A stretch of DNA of 64,000 nt, from NCBI RefSeq assembly GCF_022829725.1, contig NZ_JAKSYG010000179.1, forward strand, positions 124,001-188,000, in the 5' to 3' direction. This DNA comes from Methylobacterium sp. E-005. Lineage in GTDB: Bacteria; Pseudomonadota; Alphaproteobacteria; Rhizobiales; Beijerinckiaceae. Made by a program: the position numbers and the translations under genes. The notes under the pieces are model-generated. The model was not told where the DNA came from and made no database searches. It saw only the letters and a program-made list of their open reading frames with translations. Shown one piece after another: positions 1-9,087 of this stretch (the stretch's first letter is position 1; each line of letters begins with the position of its first letter).

Positions 1-1355
1 TCGCGCCGGCTCAGGGGGAGCTCGTCGGCGAGCGCCGCCCCCAGGGTCGCGATGAGCGCGGTATCGGCCGCCGCGAGATGGTCGGCGAGGCGGGTCAGGT
101 CTTCCGGCAGGTCCGGCACAGCGGACAAGCGCGCACCGAGATCCGCCGCCACCGCGAGACCTTCCCGGATGGCAGCGAGGTCCCGCGGCCCGGCCCGGCC
201 GAGGCCAGTGCGCGACAGGGCACGGGCGAGGTCGGGGGCTCGGGCGAGCGCATCGCGCAGGCCGGCCCGGAGCGGACCGTTCTCCGCGACGTGCGCCACC
301 GCGGCGTGCCGTCGGGCGATGGCGTCGAGGTTGGTCAGCGGGCCCGCGAGGTGCTCGGCGAGGAGGCGCGCGCCGTTGGCCGTCACGGTGCGGTCGATCG
401 TGGCGAGCAGGCTGCCCGTCCGCTCCCCCGACAGGGTGCGGGTGAGTTCCAGGTTGGCCCGGGTGGCCGCGTCGATGGCCAGCGTCGCCCCCGCATCCTC
501 CCGCGTCGGGACCGCGAGCGTCGGCCGGGCCGCGAGTTGGGTGCGGGCGATGTAGAGAAGCGCTGCCCCGGCCGCCGCGATCTCGGCCCGGGTGAATTGT
601 CCGAATCCCTCCAGGGTCGAGACGCCGTACTGCTCGCGGATGCGCCGCTCCGCCGCGGCGGGTTCCAATTCCGCCTGCGCCAGCGGGACAATCGCCGCCC
701 GGCTTTCCTGCCAGATCCGCGCAAGCGCCGGATCGGCATGGATCGCCTCGGACAGGACGATCTCCCGCGGGGCGTGCCGGGCGATGGCGCCGGCAAGGTC
801 GCCACCCGCGACTTCGCTGAGCGCGAAGCGGCCAGTCGAGATGTCGACCGCGGCGAGCCCGTAGGCGACCGCCCCCTCCCCGGTCTTGCGGCGGCCGATC
901 GCCAGGAGGAGGTTGGCCTGGGCCGGATCGAGGAGCCGGTCCTCCGTAATTGTACCCGGCGTGACCAGCCGCACGACTTCCCGCCGCACCACCGATTTCG
1001 GCCCGCGCTTCTTGGCCTCGGCAGGGTCCTCGGTCTGCTCGCACACGGCGACCCGGTGGCCGAGGGCGATCAGGCGGTTGAGGTAGTCGTCAGAGCGCTC
1101 GACCGGCACGCCGCACATCGGGATCTCGGTCCCGGCGTGCCTGCCGCGTTTGGTCAGGACGATGCCCAGCGCCCTCGAGGCGATCTCGGCGTCCTCGAAG
1201 AACAGCTCGTAGAAATCGCCCATCCGGTAGAACAGCAGGCAATCCGGATTGGCGGCTTTGATCTCGATGTACTGCGCCATCATGGGCGTGGCGCCGACGG
1301 GATCGAGGCCCGGGGCGGGCGGCGGGTCGGCGGGGCGGACGGCGGTTCGGGCCAT
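1..1355 (-). CDS. mutS: DNA mismatch repair protein MutS, N-terminal part (cut by window edge)
   Basis: MutS recognises mismatched and looped-out bases and starts methyl-independent or MutL-dependent repair in the cytoplasm. Reading the minus strand from an ATG at 1355 gives an open frame of about 451 residues that runs off the left edge, so the C-terminal ATPase domain is outside the window. The mismatch-binding motif is clear: MMAQYIEIK followed by FYRMGDFYELFFEDA, with the Phe-Tyr-Glu triplet at about residues 48-50 that stacks on the mismatch. The CGVP and KKRGPKSVVRREVVRLVTPG segments of domain I and the start of the core/lever domain (around residue 270 onward) follow. The family is normally about 850-900 residues, so roughly half is present. 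No lesion is seen. Confidence 0.96.
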   Translation of the reverse strand, partial: MARTAVRPADPPPAPGLDPVGATPMMAQYIEIKAANPDCLLFYRMGDFYELFFEDAEIASRALGIVLTKRGRHAGTEIPMCGVPVERSDDYLNRLIALGHRVAVCEQTEDPAEAKKRGPKSVVRREVVRLVTPGTITEDRLLDPAQANLLLAIGRRKTGEGAVAYGLAAVDISTGRFALSEVAGGDLAGAIARHAPREIVLSEAIHADPALARIWQESRAAIVPLAQAELEPAAAERRIREQYGVSTLEGFGQFTRAEIAAAGAALLYIARTQLAARPTLAVPTREDAGATLAIDAATRANLELTRTLSGERTGSLLATIDRTVTANGARLLAEHLAGPLTNLDAIARRHAAVAHVAENGPLRAGLRDALARAPDLARALSRTGLGRAGPRDLAAIREGLAVAADLGARLSAVPDLPEDLTRLADHLAAADTALIATLGAALADELPLSRR

Positions 1356-1499
1356 GAGGCGTCTTAGCAGAGCGCGGCCGTCGAATCAGGGCCGCGCGCC
1401 GCCGTGGCTGGGGAGAAGCCGCGGCGGCGGTGGATGGCACTCACTCTTTATTGGGACGCGCACTCGCGCCGAACCGCCGTCCGATCCTGCGGAGGGTGC

Positions 1500-1796
1500 T
1501 CAGTACCGGGGACCGCCCGTGGTGGTGCCGAGCTGCTGCTGATAGCCGGGCCGCGACGGGTTACGCGCGTTCGGGTTGCCGTGGCGCATCGTATTGAGGC
1601 GGCGCATCCGGCGCTGCTGGCGCGTGGTGTGGTGCCGATGCATCCGGTGATGGTGGTGATGCATCACGACGGTCTCGATCAGGCCGCTCCCGGCCAGGGT
1701 GGGCTGCGGCATCACGGGAGCAGCCTGGGCAACCGTCGAGCCGGCCACGAGGCCGCTGGCGAGCAAGCCAACGGTCAGCAGGGTACGAAAAGACAT
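1500..1796 (-). CDS. Small secreted histidine/arginine-rich protein, function unknown
   Basis: A 98-residue protein when started at ATG 1796; an in-frame TTG at 1802 would add two residues. It begins with a clear signal peptide (MSFRTLLTVGLLASGLVAGSTVAQA) with an AxA cleavage site near residue 25. The mature part is short and basic, with the run MHHHHHRMHRHH followed by an Arg/Asn/Gly/Pro-rich tail. I know of no enzymatic domain for it. The histidine cluster could bind metal, but that is inference. The upstream stretch 1797-2018 is unusually AT-rich for this window and probably carries its promoter. It is monocistronic, between mutS and a hydrolase on the same strand. Confidence 0.7.
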   Translation of the reverse strand: MSFRTLLTVGLLASGLVAGSTVAQAAPVMPQPTLAGSGLIETVVMHHHHHRMHRHHTTRQQRRMRRLNTMRHGNPNARNPSRPGYQQQLGTTTGGPRY

Positions 1797-2018
1797 TATC
1801 AAGTATCTCCGATCATCTGAAGTGAGTTACCTCCCAAGCGGACGATGATCGGAAAGTTCCAGCGCGCAAACGAAATAAAAGTACAAATGGTCGTCGGGCG
1901 CGAGGATTAAAAGGCTATACGTTGCGTATGGGGGAAGGGCGTCCCGTCGACTTTCGATAACTTTAAAGCGAAGGTAATGGATCTATTCAATCGTGAGGAG
2001 ATGGTGCCGCCGGCCGGC

Positions 2019-2876
2019 TCAGGTGAGAAAACTGATCAGATCCGCGTTAACCGCGTCCGGTTCTTCCTGCGCAAGCCAATGGCTGGCCCGGTCGTACCAG
2101 CGGATCCGACCATCGTTACAGACGGCGAGACTCGCTTCCGCCAAGCCCGCCTGCAGAGCGGTGTCCCGCCGACCCCAGAGGATCAGGGTTGGAACCTGGA
2201 CGCGGGGCGGCTTCGCTCGGGGGAGCCGCACAAGCGCCCGGTACCAATTCAGCATACCGGTCATCGCGCCGGGCTGAAGCCAGGCCTCGACGTAGCGGTC
2301 GAGATCGGCGGCCGCGAAAGCGCCCGGCCGGCTGGTGCTGGTGAGGGCCCGCCGCAGGGCTCGGCACCGATCCGCGGTGAGGAGCCGTTCGGGCAGGCCC
2401 GGCAGCTGGAACAGGCCGACATAGGTGCTCCGCAGCATCTGACCCGGATGCGCGCGCATGTAGGCGCCGACGATGCCGGGATGCGGGGCGTTCAGAATGG
2501 CCAGCCGCTCGATCCGCTCCGGATAATGGCTCGCCACCCACCACGCGACAAGGCCGCCCCAATCATGCCCGACAAGCCGCACCTTGGCGAAGCCGTAAGC
2601 GTCGGCAAGCGCGATCACGTCGCCGGCCAAGCGGTCCAGGTGATAGGCGTCGAGGCCGTCGGGCTTGTCGCTGAGGCCGTAGCCACGTTGATCCGGCGCG
2701 ATCACCCGCAGGCCTGAAGCGGCGAGCGGACCGATCTGGTGGCGCCAGCCGTACCAGAATTCCGGAAAGCCGTGCAGCAGAAGAGTCGGGCTGCCCGTAT
2801 CGGGACCGGCCTCGGCGACGTGCAGGCCGAGATCCGGCAACGGAACACGCCGGAAGGACACACCCGCAACAGCCAT
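2019..2876 (-). CDS. Alpha/beta hydrolase, epoxide hydrolase-like
   Basis: A soluble alpha/beta-hydrolase of about 285 residues. Visible motifs are the oxyanion-hole segment HGFPEFWYGWRHQI, the loop DQRGYGLSDKP, the nucleophile elbow GHDWGG (Asp nucleophile, as in epoxide hydrolases and haloalkane dehalogenases rather than Ser lipases), the acid in LILWGRRDTAL and the catalytic His in RASHWLAQEEP. These fit the soluble epoxide hydrolase / haloacetate dehalogenase group; the substrate cannot be read from sequence. I chose ATG 2876 (MAVAGVSFRRVPL) because it lies just before the first beta strand; the frame stays open about 36 codons upstream with no family similarity. Confidence in the fold is high, in the exact substrate low. 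Confidence 0.85.
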   Translation of the reverse strand: MAVAGVSFRRVPLPDLGLHVAEAGPDTGSPTLLLHGFPEFWYGWRHQIGPLAASGLRVIAPDQRGYGLSDKPDGLDAYHLDRLAGDVIALADAYGFAKVRLVGHDWGGLVAWWVASHYPERIERLAILNAPHPGIVGAYMRAHPGQMLRSTYVGLFQLPGLPERLLTADRCRALRRALTSTSRPGAFAAADLDRYVEAWLQPGAMTGMLNWYRALVRLPRAKPPRVQVPTLILWGRRDTALQAGLAEASLAVCNDGRIRWYDRASHWLAQEEPDAVNADLISFLT

Positions 2877-2905
2877 CCGATCCTCCGTCCGGACACGTCT
2901 GCCCG

Positions 2906-3082
2906 TCAGAAGCCCAAGGTGGCGCAGGTGCCCGCTTCTGGCGAGAGCTGATCGCGCAGGCGGTCCGGGGTGGTGCGCGTCCACAGGCAGAGCAGGACGA
3001 AGGCTGCCCCCTGCACGAGCCCCCAGGTCGAGTCGGTGGCGGGCGAAGCCGGATGGGATACCAGAGGCGCGGAATGGTTCAC
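2906..3082 (-). CDS. Possible small protein with one membrane segment
   Basis: A candidate 58-residue reading frame starting at GTG 3082, preceded by GGAG about nine bases upstream, and ending 29 bases before the hydrolase gene. It has one hydrophobic stretch (GLVQGAAFVLLCLWTRT) and no motif I recognise. It fills an otherwise empty 307-base gap between the hydrolase and the patatin gene. Chance open frames are common at this GC content, so this is a weak call; it would need conservation or ribosome profiling to be believed. Confidence 0.25.
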   Translation of the reverse strand: MNHSAPLVSHPASPATDSTWGLVQGAAFVLLCLWTRTTPDRLRDQLSPEAGTCATLGF

Positions 3083-3183
3083 GGTGATGAACTCCAGGGG
3101 CGATGCTACCGTGGAGATCGTTGCCGGATCGCAGGGGTTACAGGGGAACGCGCTGTCGTTGTGCGCTGCCGCACGCGGACATC

Positions 3184-4950
3184 TCAGCGCACCGGGTCCA
3201 GCCAGCGCGCCAGGGCGCCGGCCTCCAGGCTCGTGCAGGTCTCCCGGTAGCCGAGTTCGGCCGATTCGCGGAATCGCGACCACGCCCGCAGATCGATCCC
3301 GGAGAGCTGAGGCTTGAGCACCGCCGTGGCGTGGGTCGCCGCCATCAGGCTCTGGGCGTCGCTCGAGACCGTGGCGGCGCGCAGCAGCAGCGGCGCGAGG
3401 CCCGGCATCGCCAGCGGCGAGCCGATCAGCTTGCGCACGAGGCGGCCGGTCCAGCCGCGCGCGGGCATGTCCTGAAAGGCGCGGTCGCTGCCGACATCGA
3501 CGGCGAGCACCGGCCCGCGCTCCAGATCGGCGGCAACATCGGCGGGGAGGTTGTTCATCATGCCGCCATCGACCAGCACACCCTCGTCGCAGAGCACCGG
3601 CGGCAGCAGGCCGGGAATCGCGATGCTGGCACGCAGGGCCTGGGTCAGATCGCCCGAGCGGTGGACCATCGTGTTCCCGGTGGTGAGGTTCGAGGAAACG
3701 CAGAAGAAGGGCAGCCACAGATCCTCGATGCGCGCGCCACCGTAGCGCGCGGCGAGGCCATCATCGACCTTCGCACCCCGGGTCAGGGCGTGGAGCGGCA
3801 GCGTGTAGTCGTTGATCGGGTTGCTGGTGGCGAAGAACGCCTCGATCTGCCCCTGGATCTCGGCGAGGCTCCAGCCCATGGCGAGGCTCGCCGCGATGAT
3901 CGCCCCCATGCTGGTGCCGCCAACGAAATCGGGGGCGCATGACACCTCGTCGAGGGCCTTCAGGACGCCGAGATGGGCGAGGCCCCGCGCCCCGCCGCCG
4001 CCCAGCACGAGCCCCCGGGCCGCACCGCTTGCCAGCCGGGCCAGGCGATGCAGGTCCGCTTGCCCCCCGTCGCGGAGCTGGATCCGGAGGGAAGCGGGCA
4101 ACGCGGCGATCGCCGGATGCACCGGCTTCGGACGCCGCGCGCCGGGATCCTGACGCACGACGAGGTCCATCCGGATCCAGTCGGAACGCACCCGCTCCAG
4201 GTATTCCGCCGCCCCCGGCCGCGGCGGGGCGCCGGGCTCGGCGAGCAGCAGCACGTGGTCGCCCCGGCGCTGGCTCTGCCGGCACCAGGGGCAATCGATC
4301 TGCCGGGCCGCGAAGATCGTGCGTGCGTGCCGCGCCTCGAACGCCTGGAACCACGCCTCATCGGCCCCGTCAGGCCAGTCCGTCAGGCAGCCGGTCTCGC
4401 CGGGCAGCAGCGCATCGAAGACGGTCGCGAGCCGGTGGGCCAGATGTGCCGGATCGGGCCCGTCCGTGACCGCCAGGATGGTGAAGATCCGCGGGGCATG
4501 ATGCACCAAGTAGCCGTCGTAGATGTGGCGCAGGCGGTCGGCCAGCATGCGGGCGAAGTACAGGAGCGTCTGAGGATGCTCGGCGATCACCGCCTCGAAG
4601 GCCGCGCGGGTGAGCTGCAGCAGGTGTGCATCCCGCAGGGCGATCACGGTCGCCGCCCGGGGGGCATCGGACAGCAGCGCCATCTCCCCAAAGATTTCCG
4701 GCGGGCGCAGGCGTGCGATCCGAGTCGGCATGCCCATGTGGTCGCGGGCCGAGACGCCGACGACGCCGGACACGAGCGTGTAGAGCGCGTCCCCCGTGGC
4801 GCCCTGCTCGAACACGATTTTCCCCGCCGGCACCGCCACCGGCTGCATGCGGGCGCGTACCGCCTCGGCGGCCGCCGGATCGAGCCCGGCCAGGAACGGG
4901 ATCTCGGGCGCGCTCAACCCTCCCCCGCGCGTTCGACTGCCCCAGGCCAT
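3184..4950 (-). CDS. Patatin-like phospholipase with N-terminal cyclic nucleotide-binding domain (NTE/RssA family)
   Basis: A 588-residue protein that joins a cNMP-binding domain (about residues 17-135; IFGEMALLSDAPRAATV is the typical phosphate-binding cassette) to a patatin serine hydrolase (about 310-490). The patatin part has the oxyanion loop GLVLGGGGARGLAHLG, the nucleophile elbow GTSMG with Ser347, and the catalytic Asp461 in DGGMMNNLP, so the Ser/Asp dyad is intact. The middle region holds a PWCRQSQRRGD segment typical of bacterial neuropathy-target-esterase homologues. The expected reaction is hydrolysis of lysophospholipids or phospholipids, perhaps gated by a cyclic nucleotide. The ATG at 4950 leaves a short leader before the cNMP domain. 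It appears to be monocistronic. Confidence 0.9.
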   Translation of the reverse strand: MAWGSRTRGGGLSAPEIPFLAGLDPAAAEAVRARMQPVAVPAGKIVFEQGATGDALYTLVSGVVGVSARDHMGMPTRIARLRPPEIFGEMALLSDAPRAATVIALRDAHLLQLTRAAFEAVIAEHPQTLLYFARMLADRLRHIYDGYLVHHAPRIFTILAVTDGPDPAHLAHRLATVFDALLPGETGCLTDWPDGADEAWFQAFEARHARTIFAARQIDCPWCRQSQRRGDHVLLLAEPGAPPRPGAAEYLERVRSDWIRMDLVVRQDPGARRPKPVHPAIAALPASLRIQLRDGGQADLHRLARLASGAARGLVLGGGGARGLAHLGVLKALDEVSCAPDFVGGTSMGAIIAASLAMGWSLAEIQGQIEAFFATSNPINDYTLPLHALTRGAKVDDGLAARYGGARIEDLWLPFFCVSSNLTTGNTMVHRSGDLTQALRASIAIPGLLPPVLCDEGVLVDGGMMNNLPADVAADLERGPVLAVDVGSDRAFQDMPARGWTGRLVRKLIGSPLAMPGLAPLLLRAATVSSDAQSLMAATHATAVLKPQLSGIDLRAWSRFRESAELGYRETCTSLEAGALARWLDPVR

Positions 4951-5215
4951 CCTCGCATGTTCCCGCTCTCTCCCTCAATCGCCTTGGGTGTTCCGGTATC
5001 CGCTTTCCGGCGGGGGCGGCCGCCGCCGTTCGGGCTGGCAGCAGCGCGGCTCGAAACACGGAGCTTCGGCTGTGGTTCCGATGCGCAGCGCGCGTCGCCG
5101 CGGGGGGATCTGCTCCGTCATCACGTGACCGCGCGCCGCTTCTGACATGGTAAGTCTCTTCGCGCCGGCATCGCCATCCGGTACAGCCCGGGAAGACGAA
5201 AAGCGGGAGGCGTGC

Positions 5216-5965
5216 ATGGCGGCGGATCGGATCGCGATCGTGACCGGGGCTGGGACGGGGGTCGGCCGGGCCGCCGCCCTGGCGCTCGCCGGGGCCGGGT
5301 GGCGCGTCGTGCTGTCGGGCCGGCGGCCGGGGCCGCTCGAAGACGTGGCGGCCGAGATCGGCGGCGACCGGTCGCTCGCGGTGCCCACCGACGTCACCGA
5401 TCCCGATTCGATCGCCAACCTGTTCGCCCGGACCCGGGCGCAGTTCGGCCGCCTCGACCTGCTGTTCAACAACGCCGGGATCGGCGCACCACCGGTTCCT
5501 CTGGAGGATCTGCCGCTCGAGACCTGGCGTCAGGTGGTCGACACCAACCTCACCGCCCTGTTCCTGTGCACGCAGCACGCCTTCCGGATCATGCGTGACC
5601 AGGATCCCCGCGGCGGCCGGATCGTCAACAACGGCTCGATCTCAGCCCACGCCCCCCGACCGAACTCGATCGCCTACACGGCGACCAAGCATGCGGTGAC
5701 CGGCCTGACCAAGGCGACCTCGCTGGATGGCCGCGCCTACGATATCGCCTGCGGGCAGATCGATATCGGCAATGCCGACACACCCATGGGCGGCAAGATG
5801 AAGGCCGGCGTGCCCCAGGCGGACGGCTCGCTGCGCGCCGAGGCGGTGATGGATCCCGCCCATGTCGGCCAGGCGGTGCTCACCATGGCCAGCCTGCCGC
5901 TCGACGCCAACGTGCAGTTCATGACGATCATGGCCACCAAGATGCCGTTCGTCGGCCGCGGCTGA
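5216..5965 (+). CDS. SDR family NAD(P)-dependent oxidoreductase
   Basis: A 249-residue classical short-chain dehydrogenase. It has the Rossmann glycine motif [10 protein letters not shown] near residue 10, the NNAG motif (LLFNNAGIG) and the catalytic Ser...YxxxK set in [20 protein letters not shown]. The ATG at 5216 is preceded by a good ribosome site (GGGAGG at 5205-5210) and sits directly before the first strand; the frame is open further upstream but without family similarity. The substrate is not deducible. It stands alone on the plus strand, 423 bases before the sugar transporter, and the long AT-rich gap argues against co-transcription. Confidence 0.88.
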   Translation: MAADRIAIVTGAGTGVGRAAALALAGAGWRVVLSGRRPGPLEDVAAEIGGDRSLAVPTDVTDPDSIANLFARTRAQFGRLDLLFNNAGIGAPPVPLEDLPLETWRQVVDTNLTALFLCTQHAFRIMRDQDPRGGRIVNNGSISAHAPRPNSIAYTATKHAVTGLTKATSLDGRAYDIACGQIDIGNADTPMGGKMKAGVPQADGSLRAEAVMDPAHVGQAVLTMASLPLDANVQFMTIMATKMPFVGRG

Positions 5966-6388
5966 GCGCGAGGCTGGTCCGCCCCGGCCGCATCGCCCCT
6001 CATTCATCGCTGTGCCTGCGTCGGATCGGTGCGGCCAGTCCGCGCACGCGCGATTGACGTCCCGGTCTATAACTCATACAAATTCTTCAACGACGAGCGG
6101 ATTGGGCTGAACCTGATCCCACGCCGGGGGACGAGATTTCGTCGTCCTGGCACTGACTTCGCGGTCATTCCACCAGAGAATTCCGCGCATAATTCATAAT
6201 GTTCAGTGCATTTTCGGTTGTATCGCGCCCATGCCTTAGTTTTGGGGCGAGTTTCTTCAAGCAACTGTCGTCCGTATCCTCGATATGCGGATGGTCACGT
6301 TGCGAATGATCTTCCGACGATGACGGAACGCGGTGGCGGTGGGCGTGAAGTCCTTTTGCTGCTGTACGATAAGATTAATGGGGGAATC
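5966..6388 (+). other. 423-bp AT-richer intergenic region upstream of chvE
   Basis: No convincing gene here. The DNA is visibly poorer in G+C than its surroundings, as expected for a regulated promoter region. It contains a small inverted repeat around 6132-6150 (GGACGA ... TCGTCGTCC). A strong Shine-Dalgarno run, GGGGGA at about 6380-6386, lies just before the chvE ATG. An in-frame start far upstream at 6206 is ignored because the residues before the chvE signal peptide look non-coding. No operator could be assigned; sugar-responsive control is likely from the gene it serves, but that is inference. Confidence 0.5.
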
Positions 6389-7459
6389 ATGTTCGCCAAG
6401 CAGATGTTAAGCAAGCTGATCCTCGGCGCCGCGCTGTGGGGTGGGGCCCTCTCGTCGGCGCAAGCTGCGAGTGGTGATCCGATCGGCGTGGCGATGCCGA
6501 CGAAGTCGTCGCAGCGCTGGATCGACGATGGCAACAACATCGTGAAATTGCTCCAGGCCAAGGGCTACAAGCCGGACCTGCAATACGCCGATGACGACAT
6601 CCCGACCCAGCTTGCCCAGATCGAGAACATGCTCACGAAGGGCGTGAAGCTTCTGGTGGTCGCCTCGATCGACGGCACGACCCTCGGGGATGTCCTGTCG
6701 AAGGCGGCAGCGAGTGGCGTGAAGGTCATTGCCTATGATCGCCTGATCAAGGGAACACCGAACGTCGATTATTACGCGACGTTCGACAACTTCAAGGTCG
6801 GCGTGCAGCAGGCGACCTCAATCGTCGATGCCCTGGGTCTCAAAGACGGCAAGGGCCCGTTCAGCATCGAGTTGTTCGGCGGCTCGCCCGACGACAATAA
6901 CGCATACTTTTTCTACGACGGCGCGATGTCGGTGCTGAAGCCGTATATCGACGCGAAGAAGCTCGTGGTGCGCTCCGGCCAGTTCGGCATGGACAAGGTC
7001 TCGACCCTGCGCTGGGACCCGGCCACGGCCCAGGCCCGGATGGATAACCTGCTCTCGGCCTATTACGGCAACGCGCGGCTCGACGCGGTGCTCTCGCCCT
7101 ACGACGGCATCTCCACCGCCATCATCTCGTCGGTGAAGAGCGTCGGCTACGGCTCCGGCAATCAGAAGCTGCCCGTGGTCAGCGGCCAGGATGCCGAGCT
7201 GCAATCGGTCAAGTCGATCATCGCGGGCGAGCAGACCGCGACGATCTTCAAGGACACCCGCGAACTCGCGAAGGTCACGGTGGCGATGATCGATGCCATC
7301 GAGTCCGGCAAGCAGCCGGAAGTCAACGACACCAAGACCTACAACAACGGCAAGAAGGTCGTCCCGTCCTACCTGCTGACGCCGATCATCGTCACCAAGG
7401 ACAACTGGAAGCCGGTCCTCGTGGACTCGGGCTACTACACCCTCGATCAGCTGAAGTGA
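6389..7459 (+). CDS. chvE: Multiple-monosaccharide ABC transporter, periplasmic binding protein ChvE
   Basis: A 356-residue periplasmic sugar-binding protein. The signal peptide [18 protein letters not shown]...SSAQA ends near residue 26. The mature protein matches ChvE closely from memory: [72 protein letters not shown] and SGQDAE. In Agrobacterium ChvE binds glucose, galactose, arabinose, xylose and other sugars, feeds GguAB and also signals to VirA. Here the next genes are gguA and gguB, so import is the clear role; a signalling role cannot be inferred. A perfect 9-bp hairpin directly after the stop probably keeps binding-protein mRNA in excess over the membrane components. Confidence 0.95.
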   Translation: MFAKQMLSKLILGAALWGGALSSAQAASGDPIGVAMPTKSSQRWIDDGNNIVKLLQAKGYKPDLQYADDDIPTQLAQIENMLTKGVKLLVVASIDGTTLGDVLSKAAASGVKVIAYDRLIKGTPNVDYYATFDNFKVGVQQATSIVDALGLKDGKGPFSIELFGGSPDDNNAYFFYDGAMSVLKPYIDAKKLVVRSGQFGMDKVSTLRWDPATAQARMDNLLSAYYGNARLDAVLSPYDGISTAIISSVKSVGYGSGNQKLPVVSGQDAELQSVKSIIAGEQTATIFKDTRELAKVTVAMIDAIESGKQPEVNDTKTYNNGKKVVPSYLLTPIIVTKDNWKPVLVDSGYYTLDQLK

Positions 7460-7466
7460 GCGTCGC

Positions 7467-7485
7467 GGGGCCGGCTGCCGGCCCC
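7467..7485 (+). terminator. Stem-loop between chvE and gguA (attenuator or mRNA-stabilising hairpin)
   Basis: Eight bases after the chvE stop codon lies GGGGCCGGC-T-GCCGGCCCC, a perfect 9-bp inverted repeat with a single central base. There is no U-tract, so complete termination is unlikely. Hairpins after the binding-protein gene of ABC operons often raise its transcript level relative to the downstream ATPase and permease, and that is the likely role here. Confidence 0.5.
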
Positions 7486-7551
7486 GCCGATCCCGCGTCG
7501 GCTCTTCGTCGGCGCGGGTCCCGTGAAGCAGACCGAGCCGGAAGGGGTCGC

Positions 7552-9087
7552 ATGCAGCCCGTCCTCGAAATGCGGGGGATTTCCAAGTCGTTCCCCGGCG
7601 TCAAGGCCCTCAACGACGTCAACCTCACCGTCGCCCCCGCCGAGATCCACGCCCTGGTCGGCGAGAACGGCGCCGGCAAGTCGACGCTCATGAAGGTGCT
7701 GAGCGGCGTCTATCCGCACGGCTCCTACGAGGGTGAGATCGTCTACGAGGGCCGTCCTGGCCATTTCCGGGACATCTCCGACAGTGAGCGCCTCGGCATC
7801 GTGATCATCCACCAGGAGCTGGCTCTGGTGCCGTTCCTGTCGATCGCCGAGAACATCTTCCTCGGCAACGAGCCGGCCCGGTTCGGGATCATCGATCAGG
7901 ACCGGGTCTACACCCGCGCGCGTGAGCTGCTGGCCACCGTGGGGCTCGACGAAAGCCCCGACACGCTGGTGACCCATCTGGGCGTCGGCAAGCAGCAGCT
8001 CGTCGAGATCGCTAAGGCGCTGTCCAAGAAGGTCAAGCTGCTCATCCTCGACGAGCCGACCGCGTCCTTGAGCGAGACCGACAGCGAGGCGCTGCTGCAG
8101 CTGCTGCTACGCTTCAAGGATCAGGGCATCGCGTCGATCCTGATCTCGCACAAGCTGAACGAGATCTCGAAGGTCGCCGACCGGATCACCGTCCTGCGTG
8201 ACGGCACCACCGTCGAGACGCTCGATTGCCGGCGCGAGGCCGTGGACGAGGATCGCATCATCCGCGGCATGGTCGGGCGCACGCTGGCGAACCGCTATCC
8301 CACGCGTGAGCCGAAGATCGGCGACGTGCTGATGGAGGTGCGCGACTGGACGGTCCACCACCCGATCCATCCGGACCGGACGGTGGTGCGCGGGGTCAAC
8401 CTCACCGTGCGCCGGGGCGAGATCGTCGGGATCGCCGGCCTGATGGGCTCGGGCCGGACCGAGCTGGCCATGAGCATCTTCGGGCGCTCCTACGGTCAGG
8501 GCATCGGCGGCACCGTGCGGATCGGCGGCGCCGAGGTCGATGTCTCGACGATCGACAAGGCGATCGCCGCGGGAATCGCCTACGTCACCGAGGACCGCAA
8601 GCAGCTCGGCCTCGTCCTGGGCGAGGACATCGCCAAGAACACGACGCTGGCCAACCTGCCGGGCGTCTCCACCGCGACGGTGATCGACCAGGACGCCGAG
8701 CACCGGGTCGCGAGCGGCGACCGGAGCAAGATGCGGATCCGCTCCTTCGGGGTGGCGCAGCAGACGGTGAACCTCTCGGGCGGCAATCAGCAGAAGGTCG
8801 TGCTCAGCAAGTGGCTGTTCACGGGCCCCAAGGTGCTGATCCTGGACGAGCCGACACGCGGCATCGATGTCGGCGCCAAGTACGAGATCTACAGCATCAT
8901 CAACGAGTTGGCGGATGAGGGCCGGGGCGTGCTGGTGATCTCGTCCGAGATGCCCGAGCTGCTCGGCCTCTGCGACCGGATCTACGTGATGAACGAGGGG
9001 CGCTTCGTGGGCGAGTTCCAGCGCGAAGAGGCCAGCCAGGAAGCGATCATGCGCGCGATCATGCGCTCCAAGGACCTGAACGGATGA
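7552..9087 (+). CDS. gguA: Multiple-monosaccharide ABC transporter ATP-binding protein
   Basis: A 511-residue sugar-type ATPase with two nucleotide-binding domains, as in MglA/XylG/GguA. Domain one has Walker [10 protein letters not shown] (residues 37-45) and Walker [12 protein letters not shown]. Domain two has the degenerate Walker [10 protein letters not shown] usual for this class, then signature [15 protein letters not shown] and Walker [17 protein letters not shown]. It energises uptake of the sugar delivered by ChvE through GguB at the inner membrane. ATG 7552 ([14 protein letters not shown]) is chosen because it starts right at the domain; the open frame upstream covers the intergenic hairpin. 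Its stop overlaps the gguB start by four bases (ATGA), implying translational coupling. Confidence 0.94.
   Translation: MQPVLEMRGISKSFPGVKALNDVNLTVAPAEIHALVGENGAGKSTLMKVLSGVYPHGSYEGEIVYEGRPGHFRDISDSERLGIVIIHQELALVPFLSIAENIFLGNEPARFGIIDQDRVYTRARELLATVGLDESPDTLVTHLGVGKQQLVEIAKALSKKVKLLILDEPTASLSETDSEALLQLLLRFKDQGIASILISHKLNEISKVADRITVLRDGTTVETLDCRREAVDEDRIIRGMVGRTLANRYPTREPKIGDVLMEVRDWTVHHPIHPDRTVVRGVNLTVRRGEIVGIAGLMGSGRTELAMSIFGRSYGQGIGGTVRIGGAEVDVSTIDKAIAAGIAYVTEDRKQLGLVLGEDIAKNTTLANLPGVSTATVIDQDAEHRVASGDRSKMRIRSFGVAQQTVNLSGGNQQKVVLSKWLFTGPKVLILDEPTRGIDVGAKYEIYSIINELADEGRGVLVISSEMPELLGLCDRIYVMNEGRFVGEFQREEASQEAIMRAIMRSKDLNG

Noticed and set aside
6206..6388. Upstream extension of chvE by about 60 residues
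   Set aside because: The extra part has no signal-peptide or family similarity, while ATG 6389 has a strong GGGGGA site and starts a normal signal peptide.
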